A stretch of 64,000 nt of DNA from positions 123,775,013-123,839,012 of the forward strand of contig CM038043.1 in NCBI GenBank assembly GCA_021397845.1. Reading direction: 5' to 3'. This document shows positions 21,672 through 33,596 of the stretch, in pieces. The position numbers and the translations under genes are program-made. Every line of letters begins with the position of its first letter. The stretch's first letter is position 1. The DNA is from Areca catechu (lineage: Eukaryota; Streptophyta; Magnoliopsida; Arecales; Arecaceae). The notes under the pieces were generated by a model. It saw only the letters and a program-made list of their open reading frames with translations. It did not search any database and was not told the origin of the DNA.

Positions 21672-22944
21672 TATTGCCGCTCGGATCGTCGTAGCCCGTA
21701 GCTACTGATGGCGTCGGGTGTGTCGCGTCCGTCTGCTTGGAAATGCCTCCAGTGCCTCGGGACCTGCAAAGAAGCAACGTTAGGGACCCAGGCCTGGAAT
21801 TTCGGTGGGGGCACTCCGACGGTCAAGTCAGTGGCGATCCAGGGAAATATATCCTCCTGGTCGAGCCCCTCTGGATGAGCTCCACGCTAGGAGGAGTGAA
21901 TATAGTGTAAGTGGAAGATGAGGACGAGCTGGGAATGGTGTTGGCCGAGGTGGTCTTGCCCTCCTTTCTGGCCTTCTTCCCTTGTGTCGCTCAGGTTCCT
22001 CTCTTCTTTGTGGTGGTTGTGTTGTTCTTGCTTGGAATTGAGAAATGAGTGTTACCTCCCTCTTTGCTTACACTGGCTGGGTCCTCTTTTGTGGCTTGCC
22101 TCGGGGTTCTCCCATGTTGGCTGATGGGTATGACGTGATGTCGTGCCGTGAATGATACACCTTCTTTATTAGGTATCTGGGGAAGCTTTCACGAGCCTTT
22201 GACATTCCTTCGATTTGCCCCTCCTGGAGGTGTGGCAGGGCCTCGACTGTCTCGCCACCGCTATTGGGAATCGCGCTCCTTGGTGTCTTTTTCCCGATCA
22301 TATAGCAAGTTGGTAGGGGGAACAGTGCCTTGATGTGAGCTTTCCTTCTTCCTGGTGTGAATGGCGGCCGTGGGCATTAATGGTGATGTGGCGGGTGTTG
22401 TCACACGGTCCTCGGGGGGCCCGCCACCATCTTCATATGGGAGGTGCTGTTTTCTTGGCGGTTGACATCTTGATTTGCATTGGGTACTGAGTTGGAAATA
22501 TGGGACCTACTTGCAGGGGACCCGCCTTCCAGCGGCTCGGTTGCACGGAAAGGGGCCGAGCTTGGTACCAGGCCAGAGGGGCCTAGCCTTGACCGAGCTC
22601 GGGCGGGCTGAGGTGGATGAGGCACGCCCAGGCCAGGGGACCTAGCCTCGAGGGGGCTCCTCGTGGCGAAGGAGGCTTGAGCTCGACTCCGGACCACGGG
22701 ACCCGAGCTCGGGAGGTCTGCCTCTGGTGGGGTTTGAGCTCGGCTCCAACCTAGGCATCCCGACCTGGCGGGTACCGACCTGGCAAGGGACGGAGCCCGG
22801 CTTCGACAGGCGGCCCCGTTGGCATCGGGGAGCTCAGCCCGGGAAGGGGCCTGTGGCGGTAATCCGACGTGGCGTCCAATGGGGGCTCCACGTCAGGCTC
22901 CTTGCTCCACGTCAGCGATCCGGCCACATCTGGCAGCAACCCCA
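21672..22944 (-). repeat. G1 5' LTR
   Basis: On minus it would open TGGGGTTGCTGCC at 22944 and end GGCAATA at 21672, homologous to G2's GGCAACA end with CA changed to TA. It is about 1.27 kb. The outer limit is by analogy to G2 and G3, since no second LTR exists for comparison. Confidence 0.6.
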
Positions 22945-23049
22945 TCGATTAGTATAGGTGGAGGTGAAGAGGTTAGACCCCTCGATGCTCTAGAGGGTGT
23001 TCCTACCCCTAGCAAGATTTGCCTTCCTAGGGTGAACACATCCCTCAAG
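22945..23049. other. Unassigned strip between G1 and C2
   Basis: About 105 bp. A plus frame through it (DALEGVPTPSKICLPRVN) runs on into the C2 LTR and matches nothing. It is probably a leftover of an older target sequence. Confidence 0.4.
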
Positions 23050-25320
23050 TATTGGGAAAGGTATTCTAAAGCCAATCATTTGGATTGTAGACGATTGAGT
23101 TATCTTGCAAATGTATATGAATTATTAATAAAATAAATGTTATTTTTGGTAACTTACTATTTGTCATCTTCTTGTGAATTCTAATATGTTGAAGTATTTA
23201 GAATTGCATTGATTCGATAAAAGAGGATTTATCGAGTGGTTCTAAAATTGGTTCGCAACCAAATGATAAGTTATTACCTAGGATGACAATATTTATCAAG
23301 AATAGGTTATTGTGTTTCATATAGGTTAGTTGTCCTTTTTTCCAAAGAGTGTAGAGACATTGGTATGGCATGCAGGTGGGTGTAAGAGTACATCTTACTG
23401 AACAGAGACCAATTATGTAGAGTACTTTACTATTAAGAATATCTCATAGAAAGGGTATGGTATAAGTATCCCTTTAATATGGGACTATTATGGTGACTTA
23501 GCAAGCAACTCACTGTACTTTGATATTGGACTACCTAAATTTCTAATTCAGTGATGGAAGGTCTCTGGGTGTAGTCAAGTACTTATTAAGTTAGTATTGA
23601 GTCAAAAGGGGATTGAATACTCTAAGATGTTAAACATGATGCTCGACAATATTTTAATTAAGCAAAGTCTTAGCTAGGGTAATTCTAGTGAGAAGTCATA
23701 GGATTTAGTAGGTTGAGACACATATGGATGTGCTATTTATAGTTGGTAGTTACTCTAAATTCATCTTGAGTATTGGTCAAAGGGATGAATTATAGATAAC
23801 TATAGCCTAGGTTCTTAAATATTGCTTTGCCATCATTCGATCTATCCAAATATCGAGTACCATTGCTATATGGTCACATTAATTAGTTCAATATATCATT
23901 CCTAAGCTGCTGGCTTGGGTTCAAACCTACGAGGTCACACATATCGGAAGTTTTCGACCAATCATGATGACCAATTAACAATTAAAAATCATCTAGGGAT
24001 AAAATTATAAATATGATTAATAATTAACTTTATATAAACATTATAAATTAATAATTAATTAATAATTAATTAATTATAGAAGGATTAATTAGTAATTAGA
24101 TTGATAATTAATTTAATTTTATTGAGCTAAAAGGTTTAGGTCAAGTCTAATTGAATTTGATTCAATTGATTTTACCCGATTAGGTTATATGATGACTTAG
24201 TTGCTAGGAAGTTTTGTTCTTAATTTGATTCAGACTTGGGGCTGATTAAATTTTGATTTGTTTAGAAAATAATTAAATTTATTGAGACCTAATTAGATTA
24301 GGTTCAAGTTATTTAAATGTGCCAAACCAATTTTAATTGGGATAAGGACCTATTTTGACTAAGTCAAAATCAAGAAACACTCCTAGCACCACCTAGTCTT
24401 TTTCCATGCCATTCTTAATTTTTTTGTGATGATTTCTCATACCAAATCTGATATTCCATGTCCTCCCTCATTTTTCTTTGTATTATAATAGGTTGGTTTA
24501 ATTTTGGTTAAGTTTGAAAGTCAAAATCAATAGGAGTTCTAATGAGATTAGAAGTCCTAGTCCAAATAGAACTCCTAATCCTATCCTAAAATCTTATTCT
24601 ATTTTCATCCAAAATTCCCATGTCACTATTTTTATTGGGATTTTCTTGGTTTATACAAAAATAAGAGAAGGATCTTCTTGAGTTTTTATATTAGAAACAG
24701 AAGAAAAAAAAAATTGGAGAGAAGAATTTTGGCATGAGAACTAGGAAGGGTTTTTTCCTTCTTCCTGGTGCTAGTTTTTAAGGGGAGAGAAAAGAACAGG
24801 AAAAAGTACAAGGATAGGGTTTCTTTATCCTTTTTTTCCACCATCTGATCCTCTTTCATCCTCCTCTTTATCATCTTCTTAGAGGGTCTAAGAAGATTCA
24901 AAAAAGGTTTTGAATCAACCATCCGATGGCCTTCGCACGGATCTAACAGTCCGAGAAGGTTGATCATATCGGAACTTCATATGGATGATTCATAGAGGCC
25001 GGGTACCTTGTGCAGTTGAAAGTGATATGGAAAGTCCTTACCACGTTCTATCAATAGCAGTGATCATCGATCCATAATCAAATATGGGATACAATCTCTT
25101 GTTATATGTAGATTATATCTATAACACGCATCGATGAGCTTAATGCATGCTGATTTTATTTTTCAGCATTCACATCTATCATATCTTGTCTTGATCTTGT
25201 AGGATAGATTTTTAAAATTATTTTAATGCATGTTTTCTTGATTAAAGTGTTTCAATCTAATATGTTTTAGTTATTTTTTAAAAAAATCTATCCATGAAAC
25301 CTTGCCCTAGTTTTCTAATA
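23050..25320 (+). repeat. Copia C2 5' LTR
   Basis: The end TTCTAATA followed by one base and TGGTATCAGAGCC mirrors the C1 LTR end. The beginning contains GTATTCTAAAGCCAATCATTTG, a decayed form of the TGTATGCCCTAAAAGCC opening. It is about 2.27 kb, close to C1's 2.23 kb. The exact start is by analogy only. Confidence 0.6.
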
Positions 25321-25321
25321 A

Positions 25322-25334
25322 TGGTATCAGAGCC
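25322..25334 (+). promoter_or_regulatory. C2 primer-binding site
   Basis: TGGTATCAGAGCC, initiator tRNA-Met type. Confidence 0.8.
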
Positions 25335-25413
25335 ACATGTTCTTAACTTAATTTTATTCGATATAGATTGAATCTTATCCAAGTAACTATTTTAGATTGG
25401 GCTGATCACCATG

Positions 25414-26108
25414 TGATGGGGACTCGAGAGTCTAATTGAGTCCATTAGTACCGAGTCACTTGTATTAAAGTGAGCCAATTGAGTCCTGTAATAAAGTGAG
25501 ACAACTGAGTCCAGTTGAGTTCACTTAGTCAAGTCCAATCATTTTTAGTTCAGTCAAGTCAATCAAGTCCATGTAGTTTTCATTCAAGTCATGTTCAAGA
25601 AGAGAGTCAATAGAGCAGGAGATTCACCAAGCCCCCCTAACAGAGCTGGACTTCAGGCACTTGGGGCCTTTCATGCCGCCAAGCCCAAAAGGGAGCGCCC
25701 CTCCAACCCATGAAGATGGCACCCCAGTCCAAGTCACCCTAGCCCAGCGCCCTAGCCCAAGCCCAACACTTGAGGTTTCTTAGCCCTCAAGTCAGGGTTT
25801 CTTGACCCCCAAGTCATGTAACCTGGGTGAATCTATAAATATCCCACCTCCTCTTGTATTTTTTCATGCTAGAATGAATTATGAATGAAATTTCTTGGGT
25901 TCTTCCTCAATTATGGTATGATTTTCTATGTGATTAGGGTATCTGTATGATCCCTATTGTTCTTAAGGGTATCTATGTGACCCTTTGCTACCCCAGCCTC
26001 CTGCGCCCTGCCCTAGCCGCCCTCTTCTTTCTTCTTCCAAGCAAACCCTAATCCCCTGGTGACTTCTACGCTCGCCAGCGATCTGATCCCCGCATCTATC
26101 CCTCATCA
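25414..26108 (+). repeat. NA2 5' LTR
   Basis: 695 bp with a TATAAATA box at 25834. The other copy is 707 bp; part of the difference is an extra 'TCTAAGGGTATCTCTGTGAT' phrase near 27950. Confidence 0.9.
25834..25841 (+). promoter_or_regulatory. TATA box, NA2 5' LTR
   Basis: TATAAATA; the counterpart in the 3' LTR is 27831-27838. Confidence 0.65.
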
Positions 26109-26110
26109 AT

Positions 26111-26123
26111 TTGGTATCAGAGC
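26111..26123 (+). promoter_or_regulatory. NA2 primer-binding site
   Basis: TTGGTATCAGAGC two bases after the LTR end. Confidence 0.85.
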
Positions 26124-27419
26124 CAGAGGATTAGGGTTTTCTCTTCCTTCTTGGCTCCGCATCCTTCCTCCCATCCAGATTCCCCCTATGCAAGACTCCT
26201 TCTCAAACCTCGGTCAGCCATCGGCCTCCATCTCTTGTCTGTCAATGGCCTGGCATCCGCTTCCCTCCTGTGACCCCCAACGCCCCATCGGTATCATTTA
26301 TCCGTGAAGCCACTGCCAGCAGCCGACGCCCCAGTCCCTTGCTAGAAGCCAACGATGCCCTGCTGCTAGAAACACTGGCTCCGCCTCCTTCTTCATCGCT
26401 TGCACCATACCATGGTGAGTCGAGCTCTGGAACAAGGCCTCGAGACCGAGCCCAGCATCACTGTGCCACCGCCAGTCGCCAGAACAAGCCGCACCTCCCT
26501 CTCCCCGAGTCGCCACACTCCCAGCGCCATCATCGGTGAATAACTTTGCCGGATTTTCATCTCCGTGGCACCCTGTGTCAGCCCGTGAGAAGGAGAGTCC
26601 CTGTGCACGATCGTGAAAGCAATTGCCTTTCATGATTGCTGACTTCAAGGAAGAAGAGCATGCCGGATCTGCTCCCGGCCTCCTCCTACTCTGACGACAC
26701 TGATGCACCCCACCACTGCCCTACTCCCCATCGGCCACCCGCCCCCCCTCTGCTAGCAATCGAAAACATCCGACGACGACGCCAGACTCCTCCGGACGCA
26801 CGCCCAGGCCGAACTTGTGGCCTTTCCTAATTGGAGAGACCAATCGAGATGCTTACCATGCCGGCCTTCTCCCCGTTCGTGCCACCATCCTTTACCTGGA
26901 GTCATCCACAACCAGCCAATAGCCACTGTCCGTGGAGATCTAACAGTGCCGTAGATCCACGCGACGCCCTTCCCACCAAAACTCCTCCCCGCTGCCGTCG
27001 CCAGCCACCGCTGACTTTGCTGTAACCATCGCTGCCTTACCGGGCCATCTCTGCCCAGTGCCGACATTGGCGAACTCCTCTGACATCGTTCCTCTGCTCC
27101 CTGGTTTCGTCCATGAAGAAGGAGAAAGGGGACATCACAAATGTGAAAGCATGGGTGCCATCCCCTTTATCGATTTCAACATTGCACACTCCTCAATGCT
27201 GCACAGATCTCAAAGGTGCACAACTTTCAGAGCTGCATGGATTGTAAAGTTTCATAGATCTCAGAGCAGAGTTGATTAAAAAAAAAGAAATCTTGGATTT
27301 GTTTTAAAAAAAGGGTGAACCTAGCCTAAGAGCCCTTTTTGATTTGATTAGATTCGGTCCCATCAAAACCCCCGCTGAGTCTGACTCGATGGAGTCGAGT
27401 TCTCCCCACTCTAGGGGAA
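26124..27419 (+). other. NA2 internal region, non-coding, C-rich
   Basis: CCACC/CCGCC-rich, with short frames on both strands that encode nothing recognisable. The 3' end (27180-27419) shares wording with NA1's 3' internal end. The body does not visibly match NA1. Confidence 0.65.
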
Positions 27420-28126
27420 TGATGGAGACCCGAGAGTTCATTAGTACCGAGTCACTTGTATTAAAGTAAGCCAATTGAGTCCTATAATAAAGTGAGACAA
27501 CTGAGTCCAGTTGAGTCCACTTAGTCAGGTCCAGTCGTTTTTAGTGTAGTCAAGTCAATCGAGTCCATGTAGTTTTCATTCAAGTCATGTTCAAGAGGAG
27601 AGTCAGTAGACCAGGAGATTCACCAGGCCCACCCAACTAGAGCTGGACTTCAGCCACTTAGGCCCTTTCATTCCGCCAAGCCCACAAAGGAGCACCCCTC
27701 CAACCCATGAAGATTGAACCCCAGTCCAAGCAGTCCCATCCCGGTGCCCTAGCCCAAGCCCAACACTTGAGGTTTCTTGGCCCTCAAGTCAAGGTTTCTT
27801 GACCTCCAAGTCATGTAACCTGGGTGAATCTATAAATATTCCACCCCTCTTGTATTTTTTCATGCTAAAATGAATTATGAATGAAATTTCTTGGGTTCTT
27901 CCTTAATTACGGCATGATTTTCTGTGTGATTAGGATATCTGTGTGATCTCTAAGGGTATCTCTGTGATCCCTATTGTTCTTAAGGATATTTGTGTGATTC
28001 CTTTGCTGCCCTGGCCTCCTGCGCTCTACCCTAGCCGCCCTCTTCTTTCTTCTTCCAAGCAAGCCCTAATCCCCTGGTGACTTTTATGCTTGTCAGCAAT
28101 CCAATCCCCGCATCTGTCCCCCATCA
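27420..28126 (+). repeat. NA2 3' LTR
   Basis: 707 bp, TGATGGAGAC...CCCCCATCA, followed by target copy CCATG. Confidence 0.9.
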
Positions 28127-28131
28127 CCATG

Positions 28132-29705
28132 GCCATCCAGTCATTGGAGCAAAGTAGGGTTTAAAGGTCCTCTCTTTCCATCCCATGGGGTTTCCTATGG
28201 CTTGTATGGATGCCACTTGTGATTATATCCCATGAACAAGTGAGGTGAAAGGATAATTTTATTAAATTTATTTTGATAATTTATATCTAATTTTTAGTAG
28301 TTAATCTTGATTATTTTGTTATTATTGATCTAAAATTAAGTTATTTATATTATGTTTTATACTTAGAATATAAATTGTAAATTAATTTCTGTGATTGCAC
28401 AAAAGCATATAGTCTATATCTAATTTTTTGTTGTATATGATGCATATAAAAATATTTAGATATAACTTTTAGTAAAATAAGTTTTAATTAATGATTGAAA
28501 TTAAGAATTGATTTGGTCTAGAATTATGAATTAAAGATTTAAAGTCAATTCATAAAATTTAGATTTTGGGTTAGCTCAAATTGGGTTAAATAATCGGGTT
28601 AGACTTAGGATTAAAATTTGATTAATATGGACCTTAAAGAAGTTGATTTAACATAACCAAAAGTTGATTAGGATTTGATCAAAGAATCTCTAAATTAATT
28701 CTATAGTGCTAGGTTAATCAAGTTCATATTATCAAAATGATCTAATTCTGACTCAATGGTCAGACCCTAGTCCCTAGGCTAGCCTAATCGAAACCAATGA
28801 ACTAATTGGTTTCTAAGATAAGTTTGGTATTTGATCATAGTCATTAATTGGGGTTACCTCTTACTTGGCCAACTTGTTGGTATCTAAGAAAAGAGGTTAA
28901 TGGCAAAACACTCCCATCAATCTTACTTACCTAGCCAATTTGGTCAATCAGATTTTGATTAGATAGCTCTTCGATTCGAGCAAACCCATGCCAATAAGGA
29001 AGATCAGTTTAACTGATCTAGGTACCCTTGGACTAATATGATTTGACCCTCATCACTGACTTGATGAAGTTAGTGAGAGGATTGTTAATTGGTCCATGTC
29101 TTCTTCTTTTTTTGACCATCTAATTAAACTCTCTAAAATTGTTAAGTCCCTAAAATGATAAAATTATGGAGATAATTGAGTCATAGTCTCCTATTAAGAA
29201 AGTGGTAATGAGTATAATAGTTAAGATAATCATTGGAGGTCCAAAGACCTGGTGCTCATCTGGCTATTGAAATTATCATTCAATTATGATGACTCAATCA
29301 CTTTTTTTAAATGATGGTTAGGTGGGTAGGCCAAAGTCGGGCTTGGCTATCATTGGCTAGAAGACCCGTCTTGTCATATTAATGATTGTACCTAACCAGG
29401 GCTTCCAATAGTAGTCTAAAGGCTTATTAATTAGTTCTTGAGCCAAAATTATTACTAGAAATTATTTAGAAAAATAATTAGTTAAGAACCTACCTTTAGA
29501 TGCACATGGATGAGCTAGCCAAAGTCGAGCTCATGTACAATCTATTGGATTATGGTACCTACTAAGAAATTAATGTAATTTCTCGTATTGGAGGTAAAGT
29601 CTATCGATTTGATCAAAATAATGGAAGAACCTTTAGACTAAAGTCCAAGTCTTTAGAATTAATTGATTCATATACTAATTTGGTCTTCTTCTATTTTTAG
29701 ATTAA
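28132..29705 (+). other. C2 leader continued, non-coding
   Basis: AT-rich, no domains. It continues the sequence broken at 25413 by NA2. Confidence 0.6.
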
Positions 29706-29707
29706 TA

Positions 29708-31379
29708 TGGCCATTATTTTGTTTCTCTATTCATTATTGAATAATGAAAAACTAACCGGACCAAATTTTGATGGTTGGTATCAAAGATAAAAATAGGCCT
29801 GTAGCACAAACATATCTTGTACATGTTGACATATCTGACACTTGAGGACCTGCTCAGAATGTTCATGGTGCAACCTGAGATGCTTATCAGAAGTAGCTCA
29901 GAGACCGAACCATGGTCTGTTGCATCATGCAGTCATCTATGAATGATAAACTAAATTACAAATTTGAAGATGCTCAGCTAGAGGTCTTGCTTCAAGTATT
30001 GAAATAATCTTTTGGCACTCCCGATGATGTTGAAAGATACAAAATGTCTTGTGTTATTTTCAATAATAGATAAGGGAAGGGGTGTTGGTCACTGATCATG
30101 TATTGTATATGATCGGACTGATCAATCACTTGAGTAAACTTGAGTTTTCCTTGCATGACAGTTAAGAAAGGATATAATTTTGAATTCCTTATTGAAGTCC
30201 TACCTTGACTTTCTTGATCATTTTAGAATGACTATGCCTTAATCAACTACCACGGACTATTGGGGTTGCTATAGACCTATGAGAAGGATCACCAGCTTCA
30301 TAAGGGTTTGGGGAATATAGTGGGAGGTTCGACAGGGCATCATCCTTTTAAGAAAGGGAAGAAGAAAGCTAACAAGAAAAAGGTGTATAGTGCTTCGATG
30401 ACTCAACCAAGCTAGACCAAGAAGTTCAAGTCTGACCAGACTTAAGCTGATTGCTTCTACTATTAGAAGCAGGGATATTGGAAGAGGAATTGTTTTCTTT
30501 ACATTGCCTCACTAGATCCAAACATGCCAAGAAAGAAAAATCAGCAAGCTGTTGCTACACAAGGTACATATATGATAATGCCTTGTAATTTTTCAATATA
30601 TGATACTACTACCTGGGTATTGGATATTGATAGTTGTATTAATATTTGAAGTTCATTACAGGAACTTTAGGTCAATAGAATAATCGAAAATGGTAAGAGA
30701 TTCTTGAATGTTGGAGATGGAAGATCAGTTCCAATTCTAGCTTTAGGAATTGTCAAGTTTGTTTTTGATTCTAGTCTTAGTGTTTTAGGTGATTATCATT
30801 ATTGTCCTAGTTTTATGATGTATGTAATCTCTGTAGACCTTTTAGCCAAGAATGGTTATCATTTATTAATAAAAAATAATTATTGTGATATCATTATGAA
30901 TGGTGTTATTGTGATGCATGGACAACCAAAGAATGACATTTATATATTATCACAGCCTACAAATATAATGTATATGTCCGGCAAATGTACTAGAATAGAA
31001 AATTTGTCTGATATCTATTTTTGACATTATAGGCTAAGTCATATCAACAATAATAGGATGAACAAGTTATCTAAAGTGGGAATCCTTGAGGTTAATGATT
31101 TTGAATTATTGCCAAGTTGGGAATCTTGTCTTCTTGGAAAGATGACTAAGTCACCTTTAACTGGTAAAGGTGAAAGAGCCACTAAGGTTCTAAGTCTAAT
31201 ATATAGTGATGTATGTGGACCCATGAACACTTCAACCGTAGGTGGATATCACTACTTCATCATGTTTACTGACGACCTATCGAGGTATAGGTACATCTAC
31301 TTAATAAGACATAAGTCTAAGCCATTTAAAATATTAAAACAATTTTGTAATGAAGTAGAGAAATAAACTGATAAGTATA
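29708..31379 (+). pseudogene. C2 gag-protease-integrase remnant (Copia)
   Basis: Gag starts near ATG 29708 and shows EKLTGPNFDGWYQR. Further on are the zinc-knuckle remnant (GYWKRNC), a protease relic (TTWVLDIDSC), then a long open stretch from 30704 (VGDGRSVPILALGIVKF...). The pre-integrase finger follows (RLSHINNNRM...CLLGKMTKSP), and the integrase start with its first catalytic D in YSDVCGPM and FIMFTDDLSRY. Multiple stops. The frame is cut at 31379, in the phrase before the second catalytic D, by insertion of G3. RT and RNase H of C2 would lie beyond the window. Confidence 0.8.
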
Positions 31380-32508
31380 TGGCTGTATCCGTTGACGTGG
31401 GTCCATCTGGATGCTAGCTATCAGCTGACAGGTGGAGGTGCCACCTAAGCATGGCTCCCAAGCGTGGAGCAGAAGTAAGCCCCCTACCGAGGCCAGCTCC
31501 CGGTCGGGGTCAAGCTCATCTTGACTCCAACTGAAGGAAGAAGGATGACAGAGATTCAAATCATGATGGGAAAGAGGGCTGTCTTCATCAAAACCCTGCC
31601 GCTGGGATGGTACGACTGGTAGGCGGTGGCCCGTCACTTGAGGCCTATAGAGGGAGGCACCTTGTCGGAGCACCAGGGTCTCCTCAAGCCCTAGTTTACA
31701 CCCATCGGGAAGGGATGCCCCATTCGAGGAGCGGCGCCTTTCTACCTACCGCCTACATCACCCACAAGAAGAAGGTTGTGCCAGAGGATTCAAAACCTGG
31801 GATGGCCGCCTGCATACCAATCTCTGCTAAGCTTTCCAAAACATGGTGATCAACCAGAATGTCAGAGCCAGCGACATAACTCCCTACCCCGAAGGGAGAA
31901 AGGGGAGCTCATGCACAGTTCCCGCATGCTACCAGGTGTCAACCCTCGGGACTCCCCCAAAAAAGGAACATCTGGGAAGCAAACTCAAGGGGCAACATTG
32001 CCTCTCCACAAAAAACAAAAAGGGGCCTTCAATCGAAGATAAGGGATCAAGCAGTGAATCAAAGGAAGGACGAGAAACATACAAGTCATAGAGAACAGAG
32101 GGCAAGCCACAAGCAAGCAAGGGGCAAGCGAGGTAACCTTTGGTACACAAAAGGAGAGAGCAAACTAGACGAGACACTCTGAGGCTACCAGGGAATTCAT
32201 CGAAAGAATCTCACGGACATAGAAAACCCTACTCGGGCTCTCGTTCTTCGCCAATGCTCCTTTCCTACACTCTCACTTTCCTTTCTCTACAAAATAACCT
32301 CCAAACGTGGGGACCTCACCGGGATCCACTGAGAAGGATCTGTTCTCCTGGATCGCTCGCTGACTTGATCGTCGGAGTACCCCTACCGAAATCCCTAGCC
32401 TGGGTCTCTTTTTCTTTTGTAGGGCCCGGCACCAGCGTAGGATTCTCGAACGAGGGCGATCGCCGATGCCACATTGGAGCTATAGGCCACGACGATCCAG
32501 CGACAACA
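31380..32508 (+). repeat. G3 5' LTR
   Basis: It opens TGGCTGTATCCGTTGACGTGG, inside what should be continuous Copia integrase (cut after EVEK, stop, TDKY), and ends GCGACAACA directly before GATTGGCGCACC. It is about 1.13 kb. The left limit is set by loss of the Copia frame; the partner LTR is not present to confirm it. Confidence 0.65.
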
Positions 32509-32510
32509 GA

Positions 32511-32528
32511 TTGGCGCACCAGGAAGGG
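32511..32528 (+). promoter_or_regulatory. G3 primer-binding site
   Basis: TTGGCGCACCAGGAAGGG, same class as G1 and G2. Confidence 0.75.
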
Positions 32529-32596
32529 GAGAAGGCAGGATACAGAAACATCATTCAAACCAATCCCCCCATCATAAAAGTAGCTCCACTTGAGTC

Positions 32597-33596
32597 ATGG
32601 TGGTGACACACATACGGGAAGCCTCCACCAGCCACGAGGGAGGCCCTCCATCTCACGGAGGCCCACATAGCCCAGAGGTGGAGCTCCCCACTCTGTTGTA
32701 ACCTCTCCTATTGGATGCTTAGCTCGCCATACTCGCCTAGTAGATGCAGACTCTAACCATGAACATATAGTAGTTGCAGCATCAGCACCGGTCTCTGGCC
32801 ATCCATAATAGTCAGAGACCCCTGTGGCCCTAGTCGCTCAAATTTGCAATAGCCTGCGCTCTTTCCAAAGTAGGCCACCATGACCACAAGACATGACTGA
32901 TCCCTGGGGTAGCCCTCGGATCCTGGCAAAGTGACAGAGGAGCAGGTCGAACGATCGGGAGAGCCGGTCCCCAGTCTTAAAGCATGCCACCCTCAGGCAC
33001 CGTAGACGCTATCAGAGCAAGGCCTCCCACTACGGCCATCCTCAGTGGTCACCTCTATCCTTTCCAGCAATCTCAATAGAAGGTTCCACCAATGAGGCTA
33101 TCGGGCACATGGCAGAGAAGCACCTGGAAGAACAAGAGCATAGGTTGGCGAAACTAGCCGGCCAGTTTGCCAACATGCAAGGCTTCTCCCGCGAGCCAGC
33201 GGGCCATGATGCCCGATCACCCTTCTCCCAAGAGATCCAAGAAGGGCCAATCCCGAGTCGGTTCTGCATGCCCTAGGTGGATCCCTACGATTGGACCACC
33301 GACCCCCTGGATCACTTGGAGAGCTACAAGGCTCTCATGAAAGTCCAGGGGGCAACAGACACCCTCCTCTGCTTAGCCTTCCCCGCTACTCTTCGGAAGG
33401 CCACTCGAGACTAGTTCACTCGCCTTGAACCCAAGAGTATCATTTCCTTCGTGGAGCTGGAAAGAAAGTTCGTGGCACACTTCGATGCTTGCCGGAAGGT
33501 GCCGCAAGAAGTCGATAGCCTTTTCTCCATCAGGCAACAGGACCGTAAGTCCTTGCGGGACTATATGGCCTGCTTCAAGATCACCGCACTGCTTGT
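32597..33596 (+). pseudogene. G3 gag, truncated
   Basis: It starts MVVTHIREASTSHEGG and shows EGSTNEAIGHMAEKHLEEQE, AGHDARSPFSQEIQEGPIPS, a stop where Q is expected (MP-stop-VDPYD, TAG at 33274-33276), LDHLESYKALMKVQGATDT and FVAHFDACRKVPQEVDSLF. It breaks after DYMACFKITA at about 33596 into Copia sequence. Several other stops precede it. Confidence 0.8.

Larger units (their letters stand above)
14126..22944 (-). mobile_element. G1: Gypsy element of Tat/RIRE2/Grande type, 3' truncated
   Basis: In element order (right to left) it has a 5' LTR (22944-21672), a TTGGCATGC PBS, gag, protease, RT, RNase H and integrase ending at 16163, a tandem-repeat spacer, and an antisense extra ORF whose far end is cut at 14126. 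The 3' LTR is missing and the junction at 14126 abuts C1 gag, so the left end is a deletion or recombination point rather than a clean insertion end. Every coding part carries frameshifts or stops. Confidence 0.8.
25414..28126 (+). mobile_element. NA2: complete non-autonomous LTR retrotransposon
   Basis: The LTRs (25414-26108 and 27420-28126) begin TGATGGGGAC/TGATGGAGAC and end CTCATCA/CCCATCA. The 5-bp duplication CCATG flanks the element (25409-25413 and 28127-28131). PBS TTGGTATCAGAGC is at 26111 and the purine-rich CTCTAGGGGAA precedes the 3' LTR. The internal 1.3 kb codes for no retroviral domain. Same termini as NA1, and partial similarity in the last 150 internal bases, make them members of related families. 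It sits in the leader of C2 and so is younger than C2. Confidence 0.9.
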